Source: JBHOQX01 sp042408595
GTDB taxonomy: Bacteria > Chloroflexota > Chloroflexia > Chloroflexales > Roseiflexaceae
Direction of reading: 5' to 3'
Length of the DNA: 20,267 nt
Assembly (NCBI GenBank): GCA_042408595.1
Contig: JBHOQX010000032.1
Span: 1 to 20,267, forward strand
Numbering within the stretch: the stretch's first letter is position 1; every line of letters starts with the position of its first letter. Shown here one piece after another: positions 1-6,350 of this stretch. Under the pieces are notes generated by a model that worked only from the letters and a program-made list of their open reading frames with translations, was not told the DNA's origin and ran no database searches. A program made the position numbers and the translations under genes.

Positions 1-17
1 GGCTGGGCGACAAAAAA

Positions 18-50
18 CCAGGGGGGCGAGCCTTCGGCCCTCCCGCCTGG
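18..50 (-). terminator. Intrinsic terminator (leftward), possible attenuator or end of a small RNA
   Basis: The arms 18-32 and 36-50 form a stem of about 15 pairs with two mismatches and one G-U pair (CCAGG/CCTGG at the base, GCC/GGC at the top) around a 3-nt loop. On the minus strand the stem is followed directly by six T residues (positions 17-12). This is the classical Rho-independent form and acts only on leftward transcripts. It sits about 100-130 nt downstream of the second leftward promoter, with no convincing gene in between, so it either ends a short RNA or attenuates a gene beyond the left edge. Confidence 0.75.
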
Positions 51-151
51 CGACGGCCCGCAGCGCGGGTGGTCGCACGATTGTCGGTCGCTCAGCGCTC
101 TTGTTGCGTCTGCCTCCCCAAGGAGTGAGACGGCGGTGTCGGTACCGTGAG

Positions 152-180
152 AGTATACTACAGGTGGGCGCGCCTGTCAA
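152..180 (-). promoter_or_regulatory. Leftward sigma-70 promoter P2
   Basis: On the minus strand, TTGACA (180-175) and TATACT (157-152) are separated by exactly 17 bp. This is a full -35 match and a five-of-six -10 match. Transcription would start near 145 and run toward the left edge into the terminator hairpin at 18-50. It lies about 108 bp downstream of a second promoter with the same layout. Confidence 0.75.
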
Positions 181-259
181 GGCGAGCACCATCTCGAATG
201 AACTCTCCCAGTTACCGGTGTCGATCGGGATTCACACACTCCAACCGACAACGGACAGC

Positions 260-288
260 AGTATACCACTGCCCTCCCACGTTGTCAA
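260..288 (-). promoter_or_regulatory. Leftward sigma-70 promoter P1
   Basis: On the minus strand, TTGACA (288-283) and TATACT (265-260) are separated by 17 bp. It lies just past the stop codon of the MutS-like gene, so it serves whatever is transcribed leftward after that gene. Together with P2 it forms a tandem pair, an arrangement common for stable RNA and ribosomal or other highly expressed genes (an inference). Confidence 0.75.
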
Positions 289-308
289 ACGCAACGAGAT
301 CTTGCTGC

Positions 309-2057
309 TCATGGCTTGGGGGCGCCTGAAACGCCACTCGCACTCAGCGAGGGGCGAGAAGCAGATTCGGGCGCCTTGTCGATGGATGGTGGTTCGCGCC
401 CGCCGTTCGATTCCGGAGCAGGCTGGTGTGCGCCACCCAGGCGTTCCAAGAGTTGATCGCGGCTGAGGCCGTGTCGCCGGGCGAGCTCCATGGCATTGCG
501 CGGCGCCAGTGGCGCCCCTCGCTCGATACGGAAGGATGGCCGTGTCTCCGCCGATGGGCCGGGGACGACGCCGGCCACAAGGCTGACGATGCCCGCACCA
601 GGTGTTTCGTCTATCAGCGCGTTGCGCGCCAGTTCGCGCAGATGCGTCACAATGATCGCCCGCGCGCCCAGCAGCCGCAGGCCAGCGAGAACGTCGCCGC
701 CGATGGCAAGGGCCGATTCGTGATCGGTGCTGGTGAACGGTTCGTTGAGCAAAATGAGGCTGTCGCTCGTGGCAGAGTCGAAGATGTGGGCAAGGCGGCA
801 CAGTTCTTCGGCCAGCCGCCCGCCATCCTGATCAAGATGCTCACGAGACGGAAAATGGGTGTAGATGGCATCGACCGGGCTGATACGGGCGCTCGCCCCT
901 GGCACAGGCAGACCAGCCTGGAAAAGCACCTGAGCCTGGCCGACCGCCCGGATGTAGGTGGTTTTGCCACCACTGTTCGGCCCGCTGAGCACGCCGATCG
1001 GCGCGCCTGGCTCGAGCACGATATCGCTCGGCACAATAGCACGGGCCGCCGCCGCGCCGCCCTTCGCGAATAGGCGCAATGCGAGGTCGAGGTTGTACGC
1101 CTGCCTGATGATGGTTACGTGCTCAGCCGCGGGTGCGATGGCCGCTCGCGCGAGCGGCAGCCCGATGCCGTCAAGCTGGCGTACAAGCCGGACCGCGCCG
1201 AGGTAAAAGGCCAGTTCCGGTTCGAGCGCGGCGAGCGGGGCCGTTTGCAGCCGTGCGAAGCGCTTGATCGTCTCTGCGACCGGCGCGGCGACACGCTCTA
1301 GCAGGCGGTTCAGTTCTCGGAAGAGCTCGTGCGCTGGCGTATGTGGTTGGCTCTCGTCCGCTTTGAAGAGGGCGCTGATGCCACGGATGGCGTCGGCGGC
1401 CGGGCGTTCGCCGAACAGCCGATCGAGCAGGGTGCCACGCCCGGCGAAGCACTCGGCGTTGACCGAGACGATCGTTGCGGCTTCGGGGCGAAGCTGCGAG
1501 TCAAGGTTGACGCCGATCGTCACGCTGCCGGCCTGCTCCATCTGCGCGCGCAGCCCGGGCAGCACCGCCGCCAGCCGCCCGTACTCCGGCGTGGCGCGTA
1601 GCATCGCGAGCATCGCACGCAGCCGTTGGAGCCCCTCTGAACGCAGATCGGCGGCCGCTTCGAGCGCTGCCGCCAGGCCATCGACACAATGCACATAGCA
1701 CTCAAGTTCAGCCAGGCGCGCGGTGACTTGCAAGAGTGGTGCGTTCTCGTTCCAACGGTTGACGGGCGTCGTCCCGGCGATCTCGCCTAGCAGCGGCAGC
1801 AGGGCGACCAGGCGATCGGCCAGGGCAGAATCGCGCAGCAGGTCGTCCAGCACGTCCTGACGGTAGGCGATCACCGCCGGGTCGGCGACGAGCGCCGCCA
1901 GGATGCCGCCGATCACGCGGCGGTGACGGCCGTCAAGGTCAAGGGCGCCCACAATCGTACTGATGCCGAGGTCCTCGTCGTAGGGCGCGGGGCTGGCCAG
2001 CGGCATGCTGGCGCCCGAAGGAAATAGCAGGCTGACGATTGGCGATGCGGCGCTCAT
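309..2057 (-). CDS. MutS-like ATPase (MutS-related, lacking mismatch-recognition domain)
   Basis: A 582-residue protein with a helical core followed by a MutS-type ABC ATPase. From the chosen start, Walker A GPNSGGKTT is at about 359-367, a Walker B-like LILLNEPF at about 434-441 and the H-loop VTHLRE near 470. The Walker B aspartate that normally precedes the catalytic glutamate is Asn here. No N-terminal mismatch-binding domain (MutS domain I) is present, and the C-terminal 60 residues look disordered. Members of this MutS-related group are common in Firmicutes and Chloroflexota; their role in repair or recombination is unproven. The frame is open to 2132 (GTG), but ATG 2057 is preferred because homology-like sequence (IVSLLFPSG) begins just after it and it leaves about 100 bp for divergent promoters. 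Neither start has a clear Shine-Dalgarno sequence. Confidence 0.8.
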   Translation of the reverse strand: MSAASPIVSLLFPSGASMPLASPAPYDEDLGISTIVGALDLDGRHRRVIGGILAALVADPAVIAYRQDVLDDLLRDSALADRLVALLPLLGEIAGTTPVNRWNENAPLLQVTARLAELECYVHCVDGLAAALEAAADLRSEGLQRLRAMLAMLRATPEYGRLAAVLPGLRAQMEQAGSVTIGVNLDSQLRPEAATIVSVNAECFAGRGTLLDRLFGERPAADAIRGISALFKADESQPHTPAHELFRELNRLLERVAAPVAETIKRFARLQTAPLAALEPELAFYLGAVRLVRQLDGIGLPLARAAIAPAAEHVTIIRQAYNLDLALRLFAKGGAAAARAIVPSDIVLEPGAPIGVLSGPNSGGKTTYIRAVGQAQVLFQAGLPVPGASARISPVDAIYTHFPSREHLDQDGGRLAEELCRLAHIFDSATSDSLILLNEPFTSTDHESALAIGGDVLAGLRLLGARAIIVTHLRELARNALIDETPGAGIVSLVAGVVPGPSAETRPSFRIERGAPLAPRNAMELARRHGLSRDQLLERLGGAHQPAPESNGGREPPSIDKAPESASRPSLSASGVSGAPKP

Positions 2058-2100
2058 GGGCGCAATCCAATCGCGCCACAGGGCAGAGCGGCACTCGTGA

Positions 2101-2106
2101 TAGAAT
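2101..2106 (+). promoter_or_regulatory. Possible -10 box for xpt
   Basis: TAGAAT lies 54 bp upstream of the xpt start codon, in the divergent region with the MutS-like gene. I see no acceptable -35 hexamer 16-18 bp upstream, so support is weak. Confidence 0.3.
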
Positions 2107-2160
2107 GCAACGCGCTCCCACATCGCTTGCACCGCAGCAGAAAGGCCACGAGAGGAAGGG

Positions 2161-2766
2161 ATGCCATCACAGTTGTACCCCCCGAGCGACTCGCCATTCG
2201 AGCCGTTGGTGCGTCGGATTCTCCAGGAGGCGACCGTCGTCGATGACCGGATTCTGAAGATCGATCACTTTCTCAACCACCGAATCGAACCTCCGTTTAT
2301 GGCCGCGATGGGGCAGGCGCTGGCCGAGCGAGTCACCCCCTATGCGCCGGAACTGGTGCTCACCGCCGAGGCGAGCGGCATCGCGCCGGGCCTGGCGGTG
2401 GCGAGCGCGCTGGATGTGCCGCTCGTCTTTGCCAAGAAGTACGCCCCGGTCGTTGAGCCACCGGCGCTCTCACGGATCGTGCCATCGGCCACCAAGGGCG
2501 CCGACTACCGGCTGGTGGTCGCAGCGCGCTACCTGCCGGCCGGGGCACGCGTCGCCCTGATCGACGACTTTCTAGCCAACGGGCGAACGGCGGTCGCGCT
2601 GGCCGAGATCGCCGCCGAGGCTGGCGCCCGGGTCGTCGTCGCCGGGTTTTTGGTTGAAAAACTGTTCCAGCGTGGCCGCGATGGCCTGATCGCCTTGAAC
2701 ATCCCAATCGCCGCGCTGGCGCAAGTCGAGCGGCTGGAAGGCGGTCGGGTGATCATCAGGCAGTGA
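2161..2766 (+). CDS. xpt: Xanthine phosphoribosyltransferase
   Basis: A 201-residue PRTase that converts xanthine and PRPP to XMP in cytosolic purine salvage. The sequence follows Bacillus Xpt closely: ILKIDHFLNHRI (31-42), EASGIAP (70-76), the PRPP-binding loop VALIDDFLANGRT (131-143) and FQRGRD (169-174). Family members are about 190-200 residues, so it is full length with a slightly longer N-terminus. AGAGGAAGGG lies directly before the ATG as a closely spaced ribosome binding site. It stands alone and is divergent from the MutS-like gene. No purine riboswitch is evident: the space upstream is short and lacks a recognisable aptamer. Confidence 0.93.
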   Translation: MPSQLYPPSDSPFEPLVRRILQEATVVDDRILKIDHFLNHRIEPPFMAAMGQALAERVTPYAPELVLTAEASGIAPGLAVASALDVPLVFAKKYAPVVEPPALSRIVPSATKGADYRLVVAARYLPAGARVALIDDFLANGRTAVALAEIAAEAGARVVVAGFLVEKLFQRGRDGLIALNIPIAALAQVERLEGGRVIIRQ

Positions 2767-2833
2767 TCCTCCGACTGTCCCCATGACGCAGATCACCGGG
2801 ATCAACCGACAGGAGGTATGCCGCGGCACGGTT

Positions 2834-2851
2834 TGGAGGGGCTGCCCTCCA
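2834..2851. other. Short hairpin in the xpt / coiled-coil gene convergent gap
   Basis: A perfect 7-bp stem TGGAGGG/CCCTCCA with a GCTG loop, located 68 bp after the xpt stop in the 214-bp gap (2767-2980) between two convergent genes. There is no U-tract on either strand, so it is at most a weak terminator or RNA 3'-end stabiliser. I see nothing else convincing in the gap. Confidence 0.35.
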
Positions 2852-2980
2852 TCCAGGGCCCGCGTCCGGCATGGGTGCGCGCTAGAGAGCTGCGCGGCCT
2901 GCCACGCCTCCGGCGCTGCGGGCGATCGTGGACACCCGATCGATCGAGAGCGAGGTCTGCGGTGATGGCTGACCACGATG

Positions 2981-3391
2981 TCAGGCGTTCTCCAGGGGAT
3001 CGAGCAAGCTGTTCCAGGTTTTCATACGCTCCGCGTCGCCACCGGTATCCGGATGATGCAGGCGCGCCATCGCTCTGCGAATGGCGCTGATCTCGGCCGC
3101 CGTCATCTCGATTGCGCCGCCATCGACAATAAACGGCCGTGAGCCGCATTCGACACGGGCGCGCCAGGTATCCAGCTCGCGCGAGAGCTTGGTGTTCTCG
3201 CGGGTCACCTGGACAAGGTTTTCGACCGTCAAATTGTACGCGCGCACCAACTCGGCGTTGCGCGCCTGCTCCTTGCTGACCTGGCGCAGGAGCGCGCGGA
3301 TCGTCTTGTGGGCCTCGATCAGCTCGCGCTGGAGACAGGCGATCTCCTCATCGAGCGCTGGTGCGGGCGGCGTGGGCTCGCCTGCGGCCAT
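2981..3391 (-). CDS. Small coiled-coil protein with C-terminal J-domain-like segment
   Basis: A 136-residue protein. Residues about 14-80 are strongly heptad-like and charged (LQRELIEAHKTIRALLRQV, then RENTKLSRELDTWRARV), predicting a coiled coil. Residues about 97-131 resemble helices II-III of a DnaJ J-domain, with an intact HPD at 113-115 in LHHPDTGGDAERMKTWNSLL. J-domain helix I is not recognisable. HPD activates Hsp70 ATPase in canonical J-proteins; whether this one does is unknown. ATG 3391 is chosen over the longer frame (to 3538) because GAGGT lies about 10 nt upstream and a TATACT -10 box lies upstream of this start but inside the longer reading frame. It is convergent with xpt and follows the sortase gene on the same strand. 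It is a hypothetical protein with no recognised family name. Confidence 0.72.
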   Translation of the reverse strand: MAAGEPTPPAPALDEEIACLQRELIEAHKTIRALLRQVSKEQARNAELVRAYNLTVENLVQVTRENTKLSRELDTWRARVECGSRPFIVDGGAIEMTAAEISAIRRAMARLHHPDTGGDAERMKTWNSLLDPLENA

Positions 3392-3433
3392 GCGGGGAAC
3401 CTCAATGGACTTCAGGTCGGATGAAACGATCAC

Positions 3434-3439
3434 AGTATA
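3434..3439 (-). promoter_or_regulatory. -10 box for the coiled-coil/J-like gene
   Basis: TATACT on the minus strand, 42 bp upstream of ATG 3391. There is no -35 at 16-18 bp. A perfect TTGACA occurs at 3484-3479, but 39 bp away, roughly two helical turns too far. Promoter identity is likely but its -35 is unresolved. Confidence 0.5.
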
Positions 3440-3506
3440 CCCCATTCGCGGCCTGCTCGCCCGATGCGCGCACACCCTGTCAAGGCTGCTGCGCACGCCT
3501 CCGTCG

Positions 3507-3520
3507 GGGCCTGCAGGCCC
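3507..3520. other. 14-bp perfect palindrome downstream of sortase gene
   Basis: GGGCCTGCAGGCCC is a perfect palindrome, 58 bp past the sortase stop codon. On the minus strand it could help stop sortase transcription, but no U-tract follows. It may be a chance feature of GC-rich DNA. Confidence 0.3.
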
Positions 3521-3577
3521 GGGCTCGCGGCACCACACCCGCCGGCGCGGGCTGGTTCCGCCCCGCAGGCGGCATGG

Positions 3578-4489
3578 TTAACCGGCCGGCTCGGCGATGG
3601 TGACAAGCCGGTGGCTCATATCGACAACCTCGCCGGCGCTGATGATCTTGTCGCCAATACAGGAGACCATCGTCACCATCTCACGCCCCTGCGGCAGAAT
3701 GTACTCGACCTGGTCGGGCGTGACGCGCACGTGCCGAGTAACGCGGTAGCGGTGCGGCGTTCCCTGCCGGTCGTACAGCACCACCTGCGCACCCGGCTTG
3801 AGTTGCTTGACGCGGGCGAAGGGCGCCGGGCGGTTCGGCGCGTTGGTGAAGCGGAGGACGTGTCCCCAGAGCACGACATTATCCCCATCGCCGGGGCGGG
3901 CGCTCAGGTTGTACCAGCCGACATCGTGATCCGGGACGATCGGTATATTCTGCGAGTCGAGCCCCACAGAGACGATCGGGAAGTCGACCCCGATCGCCGG
4001 GATGACGATCCGCGCGGGCTCGCCGGCGCGCCGCGCTCGCGCCGGCGGCTCCGGGGCGGCGGTCGGCTTGGGCGCGGCTGCGGCGGCAGGCTTCGCAGCC
4101 GCCGGGCTGGCCGCGGCCGGTTCGGCGCCCGGCGCAGCGGTCGCCAGTGGCTCCGGCGACGGCTTCAGCAGCAGCGCGGCCGTCGCGGACGGCGCGGTTG
4201 TCGGGCTGGCCGGCAGCGCGGCGGCCGATTGGTCTGTCGGCCCGGCGCCTTCGTTCCCTTCGTCCCCTCGGGCTGAGCCTCGGGACGAAGCCCGGCTCAG
4301 GCCGGGGTCCCCCGTAGGGGGCAAACCGGGGGTCGGGCTGGCCGGCAGCGCGGCGGTTGCCGTGTTCGAGTTCGCCGCCGCCTCCGACCGGGCAGGTCCC
4401 TCCGCCGGCGACTGGGCGGCAGGCGCGGGCGGCGCGGCACACGCAGCCATCAGCGCCGCAAGCGCGGCGAACGGAAGTAGAAAGCGCAT
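3578..4489 (-). CDS. Sortase (class F-like) with lipoprotein signal peptide
   Basis: A 303-residue cysteine transpeptidase candidate for attaching or crosslinking surface proteins. Residues 1-17 form a lipoprotein signal with lipobox LMAAC (Cys17). A low-complexity Ala/Pro/Ser/Thr linker spans about 18-157, and the sortase beta-barrel follows from RIVIPAIGVDFPIVSVGLD. The catalytic triad is visible: His210 (LWGH), Cys277 (MVSCIGD) and Arg294 (SHRLV). GWYNLSARPGDGDNVVLWGH resembles class F sortases. A lipid anchor instead of a transmembrane anchor is unusual. ATG 4489 is chosen because CCGGAG lies about 8 nt upstream, it begins the signal peptide, and a TTGTCA/TATACT promoter lies upstream of it but within the longer frame (to 4660). 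No sorting-signal substrate is encoded next to it. Confidence 0.87.
   Translation of the reverse strand: MRFLLPFAALAALMAACAAPPAPAAQSPAEGPARSEAAANSNTATAALPASPTPGLPPTGDPGLSRASSRGSARGDEGNEGAGPTDQSAAALPASPTTAPSATAALLLKPSPEPLATAAPGAEPAAASPAAAKPAAAAAPKPTAAPEPPARARRAGEPARIVIPAIGVDFPIVSVGLDSQNIPIVPDHDVGWYNLSARPGDGDNVVLWGHVLRFTNAPNRPAPFARVKQLKPGAQVVLYDRQGTPHRYRVTRHVRVTPDQVEYILPQGREMVTMVSCIGDKIISAGEVVDMSHRLVTIAEPAG
4200..4356. repeat. 25-bp direct repeats flanking an in-frame insertion in the sortase linker
   Basis: An identical 25-bp sequence beginning GTCGGGCTGGCC occurs at 4200-4224 and 4332-4356. The offset is exactly 132 bp (44 codons), so the reading frame is kept; both copies encode ALPASPT on the minus strand. 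The material between them includes a dense palindrome cluster. The arrangement suggests a local duplication or an insertion with long flanking repeats. Confidence 0.7.
4258..4321. repeat. Cluster of three palindromes (REP-like element) inside the sortase gene
   Basis: Three adjacent inverted repeats: CTTCGTCCC...GGGACGAAG (4258-4290, 9-bp arms), CCCGGC-TCAG-GCCGGG (4291-4306) and CCCCC-GTA-GGGGG (4309-4321). The encoded segment (GDPGLSRASSRGSARGDEG on the minus strand) is unlike the Ala/Pro-rich linker around it. This resembles repetitive extragenic palindromes or a MITE-like insertion that has become coding. No second copy is present in the window. Confidence 0.55.
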
Positions 4490-4571
4490 TGGGTGTACTC
4501 CGGGGAATTGCATGGCGCTGGCGCAGCGCGGCGGCCGAGCGGCCGCAGGGATATCGTCTGCCATCGGCGTC

Positions 4572-4600
4572 AGTATAGCAGGGGCGCGGGGCGCTGACAA
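4572..4600 (-). promoter_or_regulatory. Sortase promoter
   Basis: On the minus strand, TTGTCA (4600-4595) and TATACT (4577-4572) have a 17-bp spacer. The predicted transcription start near 4565 gives a leader of about 75 nt before the ATG at 4489. It supports the shorter start of the sortase. Confidence 0.7.
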
Positions 4601-4694
4601 GAGCCCCGCCTGGCCTCCGCCAATCGCTGCGTTGGGAGGGTTTGGGAGCGGCGCAGCCACCCGTTGCCCCTTTCGCTGATGGAGCCCGGGGTGC

Positions 4695-4700
4695 TATAGT
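4695..4700 (+). promoter_or_regulatory. -10 box for the GNAT gene
   Basis: TATAGT, 92 bp upstream of ATG 4793. No convincing -35 hexamer is found at normal spacing. It lies between the divergent sortase promoter and the acetyltransferase start. Confidence 0.4.
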
Positions 4701-4792
4701 GACAGCGTATGGGGCGACGACCATGCAGACGGTTGCCTGGCGCTCGATCAGCGCCGCCGCCACCTGTCGCCCTGCTGAAAGGAGAGCCCTCC

Positions 4793-5626
4793 ATGACTAA
4801 CGGAATCGGCTTCGTTGCCGCTGGCTCCTTTTCCCTGGAGGCGCTGGCCGATATCGTTACCCGCTCGTTCGAGGCCTATTTTTACCAGGATGTGATGACC
4901 GCCGAGGCGCTGGCACGCCGTGTGCGCGAGGAGCAGATCGATTTGTGGGCATCGCCAGTGATGCTGTTGGACGGCGCGCCGGCCGGGCAGGCGCTCATCG
5001 CGGTGCGCGGCGAGCGGGCGTGGTGCGGCGGGTTCGGTATGATGCGGCCGTTGCGCGGGCGCGGCCTGGCGCACCGACTGGCGGCCGAGATGCTCCAGCA
5101 GGCACGGGCGGCTGGCGCGCGGTCGCTGGCGCTGGAGGTGCTGACCCGCAACGAGCCGGCCATCCGCACCTACACACGCGCCGGGCTGCGGGTCGTCCGC
5201 GACCTGCGGGTGCTCGAATGGGCCGCGCCAGGCGCGGGCACCGACGGGGGCGGCGCGCCGGCGCACGACGGGGGCAGCGTCGCCGAGGCGCTGGTACACT
5301 TTCACGCGCTGCACCCGCGCCCGGCGGCCTGGCAGCGCGACCTGCCTTCGCTGCTGGTACGGCAGGGGCTGGAGTGTGTCGCGCTGGCGCGCCACGAGGG
5401 ACTGGCCGCCTATGCGCTGCTTTCATCTCGCGCCAGTGGGGCGCGGATCGAAGACATTGGCGCGATCAGCGCGGCCGCGGCGGCGGAACTGCTCACCGCG
5501 CTGCGCGAGCGCTACCCGCGGCTGATCAGCGTGAACGAACCCGCAGACAGCCCACTCACCGCCGCGTTCGATCAAGCCGGCTTCGCGGAAGTCGACCGCC
5601 AGCATGAGATGACTATTGAGCTATAG
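4793..5626 (+). CDS. Tandem GNAT-type N-acetyltransferase
   Basis: A 277-residue protein. The N-terminal half (1-145) is a clear GNAT fold: the acetyl-CoA pyrophosphate loop RGRGLA (88-93, motif A), then ALEVLTRNEPAIRTYTRAGL, the motif-B segment typical of RimI-like enzymes. The C-terminal half (about 165-277) contains VALARHEGLAAYALLSSR and a terminal AFDQAGFAEVDRQHEM, which reads like a second, degenerate GNAT domain without a visible CoA loop. ATG 4793 is chosen over the longer frame from 4709 because AAAGGAG lies 8-9 nt upstream. The substrate cannot be told from sequence. It is a monocistronic unit divergent from the sortase. Confidence 0.85.
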   Translation: MTNGIGFVAAGSFSLEALADIVTRSFEAYFYQDVMTAEALARRVREEQIDLWASPVMLLDGAPAGQALIAVRGERAWCGGFGMMRPLRGRGLAHRLAAEMLQQARAAGARSLALEVLTRNEPAIRTYTRAGLRVVRDLRVLEWAAPGAGTDGGGAPAHDGGSVAEALVHFHALHPRPAAWQRDLPSLLVRQGLECVALARHEGLAAYALLSSRASGARIEDIGAISAAAAAELLTALRERYPRLISVNEPADSPLTAAFDQAGFAEVDRQHEMTIEL

Positions 5627-5662
5627 CTCCGATGAACTATAGTATCGATGGCCCGTGCACTC

Positions 5663-5668
5663 TATAAT
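5663..5668 (+). promoter_or_regulatory. -10 box for the V4R gene
   Basis: A perfect TATAAT, 37 bp upstream of ATG 5706. A second TATAGT lies at 5638-5643. No -35 match is found at 16-18 bp spacing, so an activator or an unusual -35 may be needed. Confidence 0.45.
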
Positions 5669-5705
5669 CAACTGCAGGCGTAGACGTTAGCCATGGGAGG
5701 CGGCC

Positions 5706-6350
5706 ATGACGTCTGAGATCCGGGTGCCTTCATCGATCCTGCGGCTGCTGTGTGACAGCGTGATCGACAACCTGGGCGAGAAGAGCCTGCGCTTGCTGTT
5801 CACCCAGGCCGGCCTGCAACCGTACTACAGCGGTGGCCCGCTCCCGCCACCGGACGACACGCCATCGCTGACGCTCGACGAACTGAACCGGCTCTTCGCG
5901 ACCGCCTTCAACGTCTTCGGCGAACGCGGCGTCCGGCCGATCCTGCTGCGCGCCGGGCGCGGCGTCGCCCAACACTTCCGCGAAACGAACCGGACCCGCG
6001 CGACCCTGGCCGGCGCCGCCTTCCGCGTGCTGCCAGCCGACGCCAAGATCAAGCTGGTGCTGAGGCGTGCGGCCAATATCGGCGAGGAATCGCTGCACAT
6101 GCCGCACCAGACCTACGACACGCCGGAGGGGTATTTCGTCGAGATCCGCGACTCGCTCTACGCGAAGGGGATCGCCGCGCAGCGCCCGGTCTGCTACTTC
6201 CCGGTCGGCTTCTACGGCGAGATCGTGCGCTGGGCGACGGGCACGAACCACGCGGTCGAGGAGGTCGAATGCATCGCGGCGAGCGGGCAGGTCTGCCGCT
6301 TTCGCGTCGCCCGGCAGCCAGCCGCTACCGGGCCGGAAGCAGCAGGATGA
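5706..6350 (+). CDS. V4R (4-vinyl reductase) domain protein
   Basis: A 214-residue protein. The C-terminal half carries the V4R signature: GYFVEIRDSLYA (142-153), GFYGEIVRWATG (168-179) and the closing pair of cysteines in VECIAASGQVCRFRV (Cys189 and Cys197). V4R domains bind small hydrophobic or tetrapyrrole-type ligands and occur in BchJ-related proteins and sensory regulators. The N-terminal part (1-100) is helical and unassigned. GGGAGG lies 7 nt before the ATG. The last 26 bp overlap the end of cdsA on the opposite strand. A role in bacteriochlorophyll metabolism is possible but not shown; no other pigment gene is nearby. Confidence 0.75.
   Translation: MTSEIRVPSSILRLLCDSVIDNLGEKSLRLLFTQAGLQPYYSGGPLPPPDDTPSLTLDELNRLFATAFNVFGERGVRPILLRAGRGVAQHFRETNRTRATLAGAAFRVLPADAKIKLVLRRAANIGEESLHMPHQTYDTPEGYFVEIRDSLYAKGIAAQRPVCYFPVGFYGEIVRWATGTNHAVEEVECIAASGQVCRFRVARQPAATGPEAAG

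Noticed and set aside
1..192. Minus-strand frame open from ATG 192 through the left edge
   Set aside because: It has no ribosome binding site, runs through the terminator hairpin, and the encoded peptide is Arg-rich without resemblance to a known family; probably chance.
2818..3090. Small frame with AGGAGG immediately before its ATG
   Set aside because: The Shine-Dalgarno spacing is only one base, the frame runs antisense into the end of the coiled-coil gene, and the peptide is Arg/Pro-rich without family-like sequence. Kept only as a curiosity.
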